Shown piece by piece: positions 44,638-52,785 of a DNA stretch of 64,000 nt. The notes under the pieces were generated by a model. The model saw only the letters and a program-made list of their open reading frames with translations. It made no database searches and had not been told where the DNA came from. Within the stretch, counting starts at the first letter, position 1, and every line of letters starts with the position of its first letter. A program made the position numbers and the translations under genes. The DNA comes from Methylomicrobium sp051061015 (GTDB lineage: Bacteria; Pseudomonadota; Gammaproteobacteria; Methylococcales; Methylomonadaceae), in the NCBI GenBank assembly GCA_051061015.1, contig JBPFEG010000064.1, positions 1-64,000 on the forward strand. Reading direction: 5' to 3'.

Positions 44638-47167
44638 GCGCAGCAGCCGGAATTACCTGCGCCGCCATCCTGGCCAACTCCTATTGGCCCTGCTTGGCAT
44701 CGCGTTAGGCGTGGCCGTCGTTGTCGCGATCGATCTGGCGCTGGAAAGCGCATTCCGCTCCTTCGAACTGGCCGGCAAAACGCTGTCTGGGCGAGCGACA
44801 CATCTGATCAGTGAAGACGGCGGTCTGGATGAGAAACTTTACACCCGGCTCCGGGTGGAACAGGGCATAGGAAATATTTCGCCGGTTATCCAGGATTATG
44901 TCGCACTCGCCAAAAACCCCGACGAGCGTTACACGCTGTATGGCATCGATCCGCTGATTGAAAAAAACTTTCAATCGGCATGGCAAAGCCGACTGAATGA
45001 CGGCAATTCGACTCGCCTGCTGAGACAACTGTTGGCGAAGCCCAATAGCGTGCTGATCGGTGAACGCACCGCCCGGCACCTGAAAGTGGGTGTCGGGGAT
45101 TCTTTCTCGATCATGACCGGGAACGGCCCTCACCCGTTAACCGTAATAGGCCTGATCGAAGCCCCGAATGCCGTTTCCGAACAGTTTCTCGACAGCGTGA
45201 TTATTGCCGATATTGCGACAGCCCAGGAATTGACCGGTCTGTACGGCAAGCTTAGCCATATCGAATTAATGCTGCCCGCCAATGCAGGCCAGACGCCTGG
45301 TCTGGAAAAAATCCGCAAAGTGATGCCCGGAAATCTGCAGATCACAGAGGTCGCGGCACAGGCGCAGGCAGTACGCGAAATGACGGATGCCTTTTCGGTC
45401 AATTTAAAGGCATTGGGCTTGTTGTCGCTACTGGTCGGACTCTTCCTGATCTATAACGCGATGCTTTTTCTGGTCGTCCAGCGGCGCGGTTTGCTCGGCG
45501 CTCTACGTGCGCTCGGCGTAACGCGGCGGGAAATATTCAGACTGATCATGGAAGAGGCCCTCCTATTGGCGATCGCCGGCACCGTGATCGGCATCACTGC
45601 CGGAATAGGGATAGGCCGAGTGTTATTACCGTCGATCTCGACCACGCTGAACAGCGTCTATTACCCTTTGGATTCCAGCGTCCTGCTGGTCAATGCCGGA
45701 CAAATCATCAAAGCGGGCATTCTCGGTATCGGCGCCACCTTATTGGCCGTGCTGCCGCCCGCCTTTGAAGCCACTCGGGTATCGCCTGCCTCCGCGCTGA
45801 CGCGTTCGCAGCTGGAGTCAGGATCGAAACGACTGATACGATTCAGCGGCGGGTTGGGCCTGTTGTTGATCGTTACGGGGTTAGCCGTCATCCAGCTTTC
45901 CGAAACCAGCGTCCGGTTCAGCCTTGCCGGTATTTTTCTGCTCATGTTCGGCTTTGCATTGTTGACGCCGGGCGCGACCTTATGGCTTCTGAAAGGGTTC
46001 GGGCGCCTGTTCGAGAAGCGCAGTATTATCGGAAGGTTGCCGGCTCGCCTAATTTCGGCTGAAATCAGCCGCACCGGTATCGCGATGGCGGCCTTGATGG
46101 TAGCTGTCGCGGCGACGATCGGGATGGACCTGATGATTACCAGTTTTCGTCAAACGGTCTCGGACTGGATTGAAACCAGCCTGCAAGGCGATATCTATGT
46201 GGCATTGTCCGGCAATTTGGCCGCCACAGGCAAGGCGGCCAAGGATCGCGAACTGAAATCCGCCATTGCAGCGCTGCCGGATGTCGCCGTGACGAGTAGC
46301 GTCCTGCGCACCCAACTGCCGGCTCCAAACGGTTCCGTACCGATTGCCGTTTTTGATTTGAATGACCGCTCCCATGCCGGTTTCCGGTTTCTGCAAAATG
46401 CCGACACCGTCTGGGAACGGTTCGAACATGAACAAGGCGTCTTGCTGACCGAGGCTTATGCCTATCACCACCGGTTCAGGATCGGCGATAACCTGACCTT
46501 TCTCGCGCCAGGCGGTCCAACCGTGTATAAAGTGATCGGTGTCTATGCCGATTACAGCGGCGACCGTGGGCATATCGCGATGAGCCGTAATCAATACCTT
46601 TGCCATTGGCCGGATCTGGGTTTTACCGGCATCGGCGTCTATGCCGCGGAGCATGCCGATATCCGCGATCTGGAAAAGGCCATTCGGAGCAGACTGTCCG
46701 CCGGGCAAACCGTCCGCTCGGCGCGCGCCATCTATGACGCCTCGATGGCCGTTTTCGAACAGACCTTCGCGATTACGGAAACTCTTCGGTTACTGGCTGC
46801 GGGCATCGCGATCATTGGCGTATTCGGCGCATTGACAGCCCTGCAGCTGGAACGCATCCGCCAAATGGGAATTCTCCGGGCGATTGGCCTGACGCCGGGG
46901 CAATTGTATCGCCTGATTGCAAGTGAAACCGGCCTGATGGGGCTTTGCGCGGGACTTTTCTCTTTACCGGTCGGTTATCTGATCGCTTATGAGTTGATCT
47001 ATGTGATTTACCGGCGTTCTTTCGGGTGGACGATGGCTTTTCATTTTCATCCGGAAATTCTTTTGCAGGGCCTCCTCCTGGCCTTTGGCGCCGCCCTTTT
47101 GGCCGGTGTTCTGCCGGCACGGAGAATGGCATCTATCAACCCCGCAGAAGCGTTAAGAACAGAATGA
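44621..47167 (+). CDS. FtsX-like ABC transporter permease, two-domain
   Basis: 848 residues from the ATG at 44621 inside the end of the ATPase gene. Two fused FtsX/MacB-type halves: N-terminal TM (about 20-42), periplasmic MacB-PCD-like domain, three TMs (about 265-380), further TMs around 420-470, then TM near 505, a second periplasmic domain and the last three TMs (about 725-840) with A-R-R-M-A-S-I-N-P-A-E-A-L-R at the end. Typical of mechanotransmission ABC systems for lipids or lipoproteins. Confidence 0.9.
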   Translation: MASLLKRSSRNYLRRHPGQLLLALLGIALGVAVVVAIDLALESAFRSFELAGKTLSGRATHLISEDGGLDEKLYTRLRVEQGIGNISPVIQDYVALAKNPDERYTLYGIDPLIEKNFQSAWQSRLNDGNSTRLLRQLLAKPNSVLIGERTARHLKVGVGDSFSIMTGNGPHPLTVIGLIEAPNAVSEQFLDSVIIADIATAQELTGLYGKLSHIELMLPANAGQTPGLEKIRKVMPGNLQITEVAAQAQAVREMTDAFSVNLKALGLLSLLVGLFLIYNAMLFLVVQRRGLLGALRALGVTRREIFRLIMEEALLLAIAGTVIGITAGIGIGRVLLPSISTTLNSVYYPLDSSVLLVNAGQIIKAGILGIGATLLAVLPPAFEATRVSPASALTRSQLESGSKRLIRFSGGLGLLLIVTGLAVIQLSETSVRFSLAGIFLLMFGFALLTPGATLWLLKGFGRLFEKRSIIGRLPARLISAEISRTGIAMAALMVAVAATIGMDLMITSFRQTVSDWIETSLQGDIYVALSGNLAATGKAAKDRELKSAIAALPDVAVTSSVLRTQLPAPNGSVPIAVFDLNDRSHAGFRFLQNADTVWERFEHEQGVLLTEAYAYHHRFRIGDNLTFLAPGGPTVYKVIGVYADYSGDRGHIAMSRNQYLCHWPDLGFTGIGVYAAEHADIRDLEKAIRSRLSAGQTVRSARAIYDASMAVFEQTFAITETLRLLAAGIAIIGVFGALTALQLERIRQMGILRAIGLTPGQLYRLIASETGLMGLCAGLFSLPVGYLIAYELIYVIYRRSFGWTMAFHFHPEILLQGLLLAFGAALLAGVLPARRMASINPAEALRTE

Positions 47168-48312
47168 TAAGCAGGAAGGTTTTAGCGCTCTTGATCGTGC
47201 TTTTGATGGCAGCCGGGGGACTGCTGACGCAGTTTCCCTATCGGGATCCGGCCAGTGTAGAGCCGCCGGAAGATTCTGCTTTCGGCAATACGTTGACTTC
47301 CGACGATAAAGGCTTCGACCGGGCATATAAACCCCGCCCGTTTTCTTTTCCCGACGATTTCGGCCCGCATGAGCGTTACCGAACCGAGTGGTGGTATTTC
47401 ACCGGCAACCTGCACACACCCGGCGGACGCCGATTCGGTTATGAGCTGACTTTTTTCCGCTTCGCGCTGGCGCCGACCCAGCCTGCGTCGAAGTCGGCAT
47501 GGCGAACGAATCAGCTTTATATGGCGCATCTGGCGCTGACCGATGCGGAAGCCAAGCGCTTTTTTGCCGCCGAGCGCTTCAGCAGGGCCAGCAATGGTCT
47601 GGCCGGGGCGGAAAGCGACAGATACCATGTCTGGCTTTATGACTGGATGGCAGACGGACAGAATGACGGCGGTTTTCCAATTCGGTTACAGGCAAAAAAC
47701 GAGGGATTCGCACTCGATCTGAACTTGCAAACCCGGCGAGCGCCCGTTCTGCAAGGCGACAGGGGATTGAGCCAGAAAAGCGCAAAACCAGGTAACGCCT
47801 CCTATTACTACTCCTATACGCGCATCGCCACAGACGGCGCCGTCACTGTTAATGACAAGGTTTACCCGGTAACAGGCGAGAGCTGGATGGACCGGGAATG
47901 GAGCACGAGCGCCCTGGACAAGGAACAGGCGGGATGGGACTGGTTTGCGCTGCAGCTTGATGACCAAGGCGAACTGATGTTTTATCAGTTCCGGCGCAAG
48001 GACGGCAAACCTGACCTGAACAGTTCCGGCGCCTGGTTTCTCGCTGACCGTACCAAGCTGCCTTTAAACCATCAGGACGTATTCATCGACATTCTCGACT
48101 CATGGAAAAGCCCGCATTCACAAATCCTCTACCCTGCCCGTTGGCGTCTGTCGATTCCGACTCGAAAACTCACACTCGAGATAGTGCCGCTGATCAATGA
48201 CCAGGAACTGAACTTGAGCTACCGCTATTGGGAAGGCGCCGTTTCGGTACGAGGCCGGTTGAACGGAAAGGAAATCACCGGAAAAGGTTATGTGGAGTTG
48301 ACGGGATATTAA
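47164..48312 (+). CDS. AttH-like / CrtC-type lipocalin-domain protein
   Basis: 382 residues from the ATG at 47164, which overlaps the permease stop as ATGA. N-terminal signal or anchor (about 1-22), then the paired lipocalin domains of the AttH/hydroxyneurosporene-synthase family, with Y-R-T-E-W-W-Y-F-T-G-N-L and Y-P-V-T-G-E-S-W-M-D-R-E-W. Probably periplasmic, binding a hydrophobic ligand moved by the ABC pair. The set mirrors Agrobacterium attEFGH with the permeases merged. CrtC-type hydratase activity is possible but no carotenoid genes are near. Confidence 0.85.
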   Translation: MISRKVLALLIVLLMAAGGLLTQFPYRDPASVEPPEDSAFGNTLTSDDKGFDRAYKPRPFSFPDDFGPHERYRTEWWYFTGNLHTPGGRRFGYELTFFRFALAPTQPASKSAWRTNQLYMAHLALTDAEAKRFFAAERFSRASNGLAGAESDRYHVWLYDWMADGQNDGGFPIRLQAKNEGFALDLNLQTRRAPVLQGDRGLSQKSAKPGNASYYYSYTRIATDGAVTVNDKVYPVTGESWMDREWSTSALDKEQAGWDWFALQLDDQGELMFYQFRRKDGKPDLNSSGAWFLADRTKLPLNHQDVFIDILDSWKSPHSQILYPARWRLSIPTRKLTLEIVPLINDQELNLSYRYWEGAVSVRGRLNGKEITGKGYVELTGY

Positions 48313-48416
48313 AAAACCGGCTGCGGGAGCATTGATGGGGCTATTGATTTCCTTTATCCGGATCAAATAAAGAATATCCTGTTCGCTGCAAGCAAGACGA
48401 ATCCCCCCCAATATTT

Positions 48417-48422
48417 TATAAT
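48417..48422 (+). promoter_or_regulatory. Possible -10 box for pgk
   Basis: TATAAT 40 bases before the pgk ATG, after a run of C. No good -35 at 17 bases. Confidence 0.3.
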
Positions 48423-48461
48423 AGCCCGATTCGCCACCTACTTAAACCAAGAGAGAGAAAT

Positions 48462-49637
48462 ATGTCAGTAAAAAGAATGGCTGATCTGGATTTGTCCGGC
48501 AAACGCGTATTGATTCGTCAGGATTTGAATGTTCCGGTCAAAAACGGCAAGGTCACCAGCGATATCCGCATTCAAGCCAGCGTGCCGACCATTCAGCAAG
48601 CTCTGGAAAAAGGCGCCGCAGTGATGCTGATGTCGCATCTCGGCCGTCCGGAAGAAGGCGTGTATGACGAAGCGTCCTCGTTGAAGCCGGTCGCCGAACG
48701 GCTGTCCGAACTGCTCGGCAAACCGGTGCGCCTCGAAAAAGACTGGATCGACGGGATTCAGATTCAGCCCGGCGAAGTGGTGCTGTGCGAAAACGTGCGG
48801 TTCAATGCTGGCGAAGGCAAAAACAAGGACGAGCTGGGCCAAAAAATGGCCGCGCTTTGCGATGTGTTCGTAATGGACGCGTTCGGCACCGCGCACCGCG
48901 CGCAAGCCTCGACGCACAGCGTCGCGAAATTCGCGAAGGTCGTCTGCGCAGGCCCCTTGCTGGCCAGTGAACTCGATGCGCTGGGCAGAGCGCTGGAAAC
49001 TCCGGCCAAGCCATTGGTCGCGATCGTCGGCGGCTCGAAAGTTTCGACCAAACTGACCGTGTTGAAATCATTGTCCGAGAAGGTCGATCAATTGATCGTC
49101 GGTGGCGGGATCGCCAATACCTTCATCGCGGCGGCGGGGTTCCCGGTCGGCAAATCGCTGTATGAACCGGACCTGATCGGCGAAGCCAAGGAACTGATCG
49201 CGATGGCCAAGCAAAACGGCTCCGATATTCCGATTCCGGTCGATGTGGTATGCGCGAAGGAATTCTCTGAAAGCGCGGCGGCAACCGTCAAAAAAGTCAA
49301 TGAAGTGACCGAAGACGATATGATCATGGATATCGGACCGGAAACCGCGAAACAATACGCCGAGATTCTGGCTTCCGCCAAAACGATCGTCTGGAACGGT
49401 CCGGTCGGCGTTTTCGAATTCGACCAGTTCGGCGGCGGCACGAAGGCGCTTGCCGAAGCGATCGCTGAATCCCCCGCGTTCTCTATCGCCGGCGGCGGCG
49501 ATACGCTCGCCGCGATCGACAAATACGGCATCAACGAAAAAGTGTCCTACACCTCGACCGGGGGCGGCGCTTTCCTGGAATTCCTCGAAGGCAAGGAACT
49601 CCCTGCCGTGGCGATATTGAAAACACGCGGCGGCTAA
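48462..49637 (+). CDS. pgk: Phosphoglycerate kinase
   Basis: 391 residues. 3-phosphoglycerate + ATP interconversion in glycolysis and triose assimilation. R-Q-D-L-N-V-P (PGK signature start), S-H-L-G-R-P, D-A-F-G-T-A-H-R, G-G-S-K-V-S-T-K nucleotide site and the C-terminal G-G-G-D-T and T-S-T-G-G-G-A-F-L-E-F-L-E-G-K. SD GAGAGAG upstream. Monocistronic by spacing. Confidence 0.97.
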   Translation: MSVKRMADLDLSGKRVLIRQDLNVPVKNGKVTSDIRIQASVPTIQQALEKGAAVMLMSHLGRPEEGVYDEASSLKPVAERLSELLGKPVRLEKDWIDGIQIQPGEVVLCENVRFNAGEGKNKDELGQKMAALCDVFVMDAFGTAHRAQASTHSVAKFAKVVCAGPLLASELDALGRALETPAKPLVAIVGGSKVSTKLTVLKSLSEKVDQLIVGGGIANTFIAAAGFPVGKSLYEPDLIGEAKELIAMAKQNGSDIPIPVDVVCAKEFSESAAATVKKVNEVTEDDMIMDIGPETAKQYAEILASAKTIVWNGPVGVFEFDQFGGGTKALAEAIAESPAFSIAGGGDTLAAIDKYGINEKVSYTSTGGGAFLEFLEGKELPAVAILKTRGG

Positions 49638-49667
49638 ATCGTTCGCACTTTCCGCCAACCCCCAACC

Positions 49668-49710
49668 TGCCCTTTCCTCCGCTATCGCCGTGGTAGCGGG
49701 AAAAAGGGCA
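49668..49710 (+). terminator. Compound stem-loop after pgk
   Basis: TGCCCTTT (49668-49675) pairs with AAAGGGCA (49703-49710), and an inner CCGCTA/TAGCGG pair extends the stem. About 30 bases after the pgk stop; no long T tract, so rho-independence is uncertain. Confidence 0.5.
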
Positions 49711-49763
49711 AACCGGCATAGCCTCGGTACGCAACCGGGGCAATCCCTTCAAAAACGTTCAAT

Positions 49764-49794
49764 ATTGCTAATATTCCGTTATTGCTAATATAAT
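49764..49794 (+). promoter_or_regulatory. Sigma70-type promoter of the rpoZ-spoT operon
   Basis: -35 TTGCTA (49765-49770), 18-base spacer, -10 TATAAT (49789-49794). The element contains a direct 11-base repeat, ATTGCTAATAT at 49764-49774 and 49781-49791, covering both boxes. A start near 49801 gives a ~100-base leader. Confidence 0.55.
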
Positions 49795-49899
49795 GGTTTT
49801 AAGCGTTTTGTAACGCACTGATCAAAATATAGAAAACCATTACGAATCTGGCTGGTCAAATGATCAGACTGATTTTGAACTCATACTTATAGGATACCC

Positions 49900-50145
49900 A
49901 TGGCCAGAGTTACGATTGAAGATTGTTTGGAACATGTCGAGAACCGCTTTAAGCTGGTATTGCTGGCGGCAACACGCGCACGTCAGTTGGGGCGCGGCGC
50001 GGATGAATTCGTACCGCGCGGCAAGGACAAGGATACCGTCGTCGCCTTGCGCGAAATTGCGGCAGGCCATGTGACGGCAGCCAATGTGAATGCCCTCCAC
50101 CGGTCCAGCGAACATCACGATCCGAATCCGATGTTCCGAGACTAA
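49900..50145 (+). CDS. rpoZ: RNA polymerase omega subunit
   Basis: 81 residues. M-A-R-V-T-I-E-D-C-L, N-R-F-K-L-V-L-L-A-A-x-R-A-R-Q-L and A-L-R-E-I-A-A-G are the omega core. Assists beta' assembly and forms ppGpp site 1. Leads the classic rpoZ-spoT order; spoT starts five bases after its stop. Confidence 0.97.
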   Translation: MARVTIEDCLEHVENRFKLVLLAATRARQLGRGADEFVPRGKDKDTVVALREIAAGHVTAANVNALHRSSEHHDPNPMFRD

Positions 50146-50149
50146 ACTT

Positions 50150-52318
50150 ATGTTGGAAATAGCCGATCCGATCGAACTCGAACGCCCTCAGGACAAGCTG
50201 GTCCGGCGTTTGTGCGAGATCCTGAACGGCTATCTCGATCCTCCTCAAATCGACGAGTGCGTCCGCGCCTATGAATTCGGCGCCTCGGCGCATTCGGGAC
50301 AATTTCGCAAAAGCGGCGAAGCCTATATTTGCCACCCGGTCGCGGTCGCCATCAGCCTCGCCGAAATGCGGATGGACGCCAACTGCATCATGGCGGCGAT
50401 CCTGCATGATGTCATAGAAGACACCCCGATCAGTAAGGCCGAACTGGCCAGCCACTTCAGCCCGGATGTCGCCGAACTGGTCGACGGCGTAACCAAACTG
50501 ACCAAGATAGACGGTATCTCGCGCGCCGAGGCCCAGGCCGAAAATGTACGCAAAATGTTCATGGCGATGACCCGTGATTTGCGTATCATCATGGTAAAAC
50601 TCGCCGACCGCCTGCACAATATGCAAACCCTCGACGTGATGCCGTCGGAAAAAAAACGCCGCATCGCCAGGGAAACATTAGACATTTATGCGCCTCTCGC
50701 GAATCGCCTGGGCATGAATAACATCCAGCAACACCTCGAAGTCCTGAGCTTCGAAGCGATGTATCCCAGACGTTATGCGATTCTGAAAGCCGCGGTTAAA
50801 AAAACACGCGGCTACGGTCTGAAAACAATCAATACGGTCGAGAATACGATTAAAAACCGGATGAGCCTGGCAGGCATCGCTTGCGATGTGTCCGGACGCG
50901 AAAAAAATCTGTACAGCATTTACACGAAGATGCGGCACAAGAAAATTTCCCTGCCGGATATTTTCGATGTGTATGCGTTTCGTATCTGCGTCGATGATAT
51001 CGGCGACTGTTACCGTACAATCGGCGTCGTCCACTCGCTTTACAATCCGAAACCCGGCCGCTTCAAGGACTATATCGCGCTGCCCAAAGCGAACGGTTAT
51101 CAATCCCTGCATACCACCCTGGTCGGCCCCGGCGGCGTACCGCTCGAAATCCAGGTTCGCACGCACGATATGCACCGGATGGCCGAATCGGGCATTGCGG
51201 CGCACTGGTTGTACAAATCCGATGACGACAGGCACGAAAAATTCCAGAAGCGCGCGAACGAATGGCTGAAGGACATTCTCGAAATCCAGAAATCGGCCGG
51301 CGATTCTTTGGAATTCATCGAAAACCTGAAGGTCGACCTGTTCCCACAGGAAGTTTTCGTGTTCACGCCGAAAGGCAATATCGTGAAGGTTCCGCGCGGC
51401 TCGACCGTGGTCGACTTCGCCTATGCGGTGCACACCGACATCGGCAATCAATGCATTTCCGCGCGGATCGACAAACAGCTTGCGCCGCTGCAAACCAAGC
51501 TCGAAAACGGCGTGATGGTCGACATCATCACCGCGCCGTGGGCCCGGCCGAATCCGTTATGGCTGAACTTCGTGATCACCGCCAAAGCCCGCTCGAGCAT
51601 CCGCAGCTATCTGAAAAATTTTAACCGCAAAGAAGCGATCCTGCTCGGCCGCCGCCTGCTCGAAAAAGAGCTGCAGGCGATGGATCTCCATCTCGAACAG
51701 ATCGACGAAAAACGGATACAGGACCTGCTCAAGATTACCGCCAAGCCGTCCCTGGACGACCTGTTCGAGGACATCGGCCTCGGCAACAAAATGCCTTTCC
51801 TAATCGCTAAGCGGCTCTCTCAGGACGATATACACGGGGCGATCAAACTGGAAGAAACCCGCCAGTCCCGCGCTGCACCGCTGATCATTAAGGGCACTGA
51901 AGGCATGATCATCACGCTGGCAAAATGTTGCCGGCCAATTCCGGGCGATACGATCGTCGGCTTCTACAATCCGGGTAAAGGCATTGTCGTCCATCATAAC
52001 GAATGTCATAACAGCAGCGATACCCGTAAAAAACAGGCCAACTGGCTCGATGTCGAATGGAGCCACGATCTGACCACCGAATTCCCGGCCGAATTGCGTC
52101 TCGAAGTGATGAATCGTACCGGGACGCTGGCGACGATACTTGCCGCGATTTCCGAGATGAATTCGAACATCGAAAACGTCAGCGTCGCCGATCAGGACGA
52201 TAAAATCTGCGTGGATCTGATCACGCTCAGCGTAAAAAACCGCGTGCATCTGGCCGACATCATGCGTAAGCTGAAAAAATTGCCGATCGTGGTGAAAATT
52301 GAACGCGTCAGGGCCTGA
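50150..52318 (+). CDS. spoT: Bifunctional (p)ppGpp synthetase/hydrolase SpoT
   Basis: 722 residues from the ATG at 50150. HD hydrolase domain intact (A-I-L-H-D-V-I-E-D-T; L-A-D-R-L-H-N-M), synthetase domain (G-R-F-K-D-Y-I-A-L-P-K-A-N-G-Y-Q-S-L-H-T), TGS (V-F-V-F-T-P-K-G-N-I-V-K-V-P-R-G), zinc-finger-like segment (K-C-C-R-P-I-P-G-D) and C-terminal ACT. Full-length Rsh; the intact HD argues for SpoT rather than RelA. Confidence 0.96.
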   Translation: MLEIADPIELERPQDKLVRRLCEILNGYLDPPQIDECVRAYEFGASAHSGQFRKSGEAYICHPVAVAISLAEMRMDANCIMAAILHDVIEDTPISKAELASHFSPDVAELVDGVTKLTKIDGISRAEAQAENVRKMFMAMTRDLRIIMVKLADRLHNMQTLDVMPSEKKRRIARETLDIYAPLANRLGMNNIQQHLEVLSFEAMYPRRYAILKAAVKKTRGYGLKTINTVENTIKNRMSLAGIACDVSGREKNLYSIYTKMRHKKISLPDIFDVYAFRICVDDIGDCYRTIGVVHSLYNPKPGRFKDYIALPKANGYQSLHTTLVGPGGVPLEIQVRTHDMHRMAESGIAAHWLYKSDDDRHEKFQKRANEWLKDILEIQKSAGDSLEFIENLKVDLFPQEVFVFTPKGNIVKVPRGSTVVDFAYAVHTDIGNQCISARIDKQLAPLQTKLENGVMVDIITAPWARPNPLWLNFVITAKARSSIRSYLKNFNRKEAILLGRRLLEKELQAMDLHLEQIDEKRIQDLLKITAKPSLDDLFEDIGLGNKMPFLIAKRLSQDDIHGAIKLEETRQSRAAPLIIKGTEGMIITLAKCCRPIPGDTIVGFYNPGKGIVVHHNECHNSSDTRKKQANWLDVEWSHDLTTEFPAELRLEVMNRTGTLATILAAISEMNSNIENVSVADQDDKICVDLITLSVKNRVHLADIMRKLKKLPIVVKIERVRA

Positions 52319-52370
52319 TCCAGTCCGGACATCCAGAAATTGCTTTACGAAATCTCAGTCCATTGCTCTC

Positions 52371-52775
52371 ATGCTCAAAGAAATCATCAGCACCGACAAA
52401 GCGCCCCAGGCAATCGGCCCCTATTCGCAAGCGGTCAGAGCGGACCGCACGGTCTATCTGTCCGGCCAAATCCCGTTGTCGCCGAAGACGATGACCCTCG
52501 TCGACGGCGATATCAAAAACCAGATCGTTCAGGTCTTCGAAAATCTGCAAGCGGTCGCCGAAGCCGCAGGCGGAACGTTTGCCGATTTCGTCAAACTGAA
52601 TGTATACCTGACCGATCTGGCGCACTTCCCGCTGGTTAATGAAGTGATGGGGCACTATTTTCAGCAACCTTATCCGGCGCGCGCCGCGGTCGGCGTTGCC
52701 GCGCTGCCGAAAGGCGCGCTGGTCGAGATCGACGGCATCATGTGCCTGCCGCCGCAGGAATATCCGGCCTCCTGA
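52371..52775 (+). CDS. ridA: RidA-family 2-iminobutanoate/2-iminopropanoate deaminase
   Basis: 134 residues from the ATG at 52371. Rid fold with A-I-G-P-Y-S-Q-A, G-Q-I-P-L, N-V-Y-L-T-D-L and P-A-R-A-A-V-G-V-A-A-L-P (catalytic Arg). Clears reactive enamines/imines from PLP enzymes. Between spoT and recG, as in many gammaproteobacteria. Confidence 0.95.
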   Translation: MLKEIISTDKAPQAIGPYSQAVRADRTVYLSGQIPLSPKTMTLVDGDIKNQIVQVFENLQAVAEAAGGTFADFVKLNVYLTDLAHFPLVNEVMGHYFQQPYPARAAVGVAALPKGALVEIDGIMCLPPQEYPAS

Positions 52776-52785
52776 AGCCTATACG

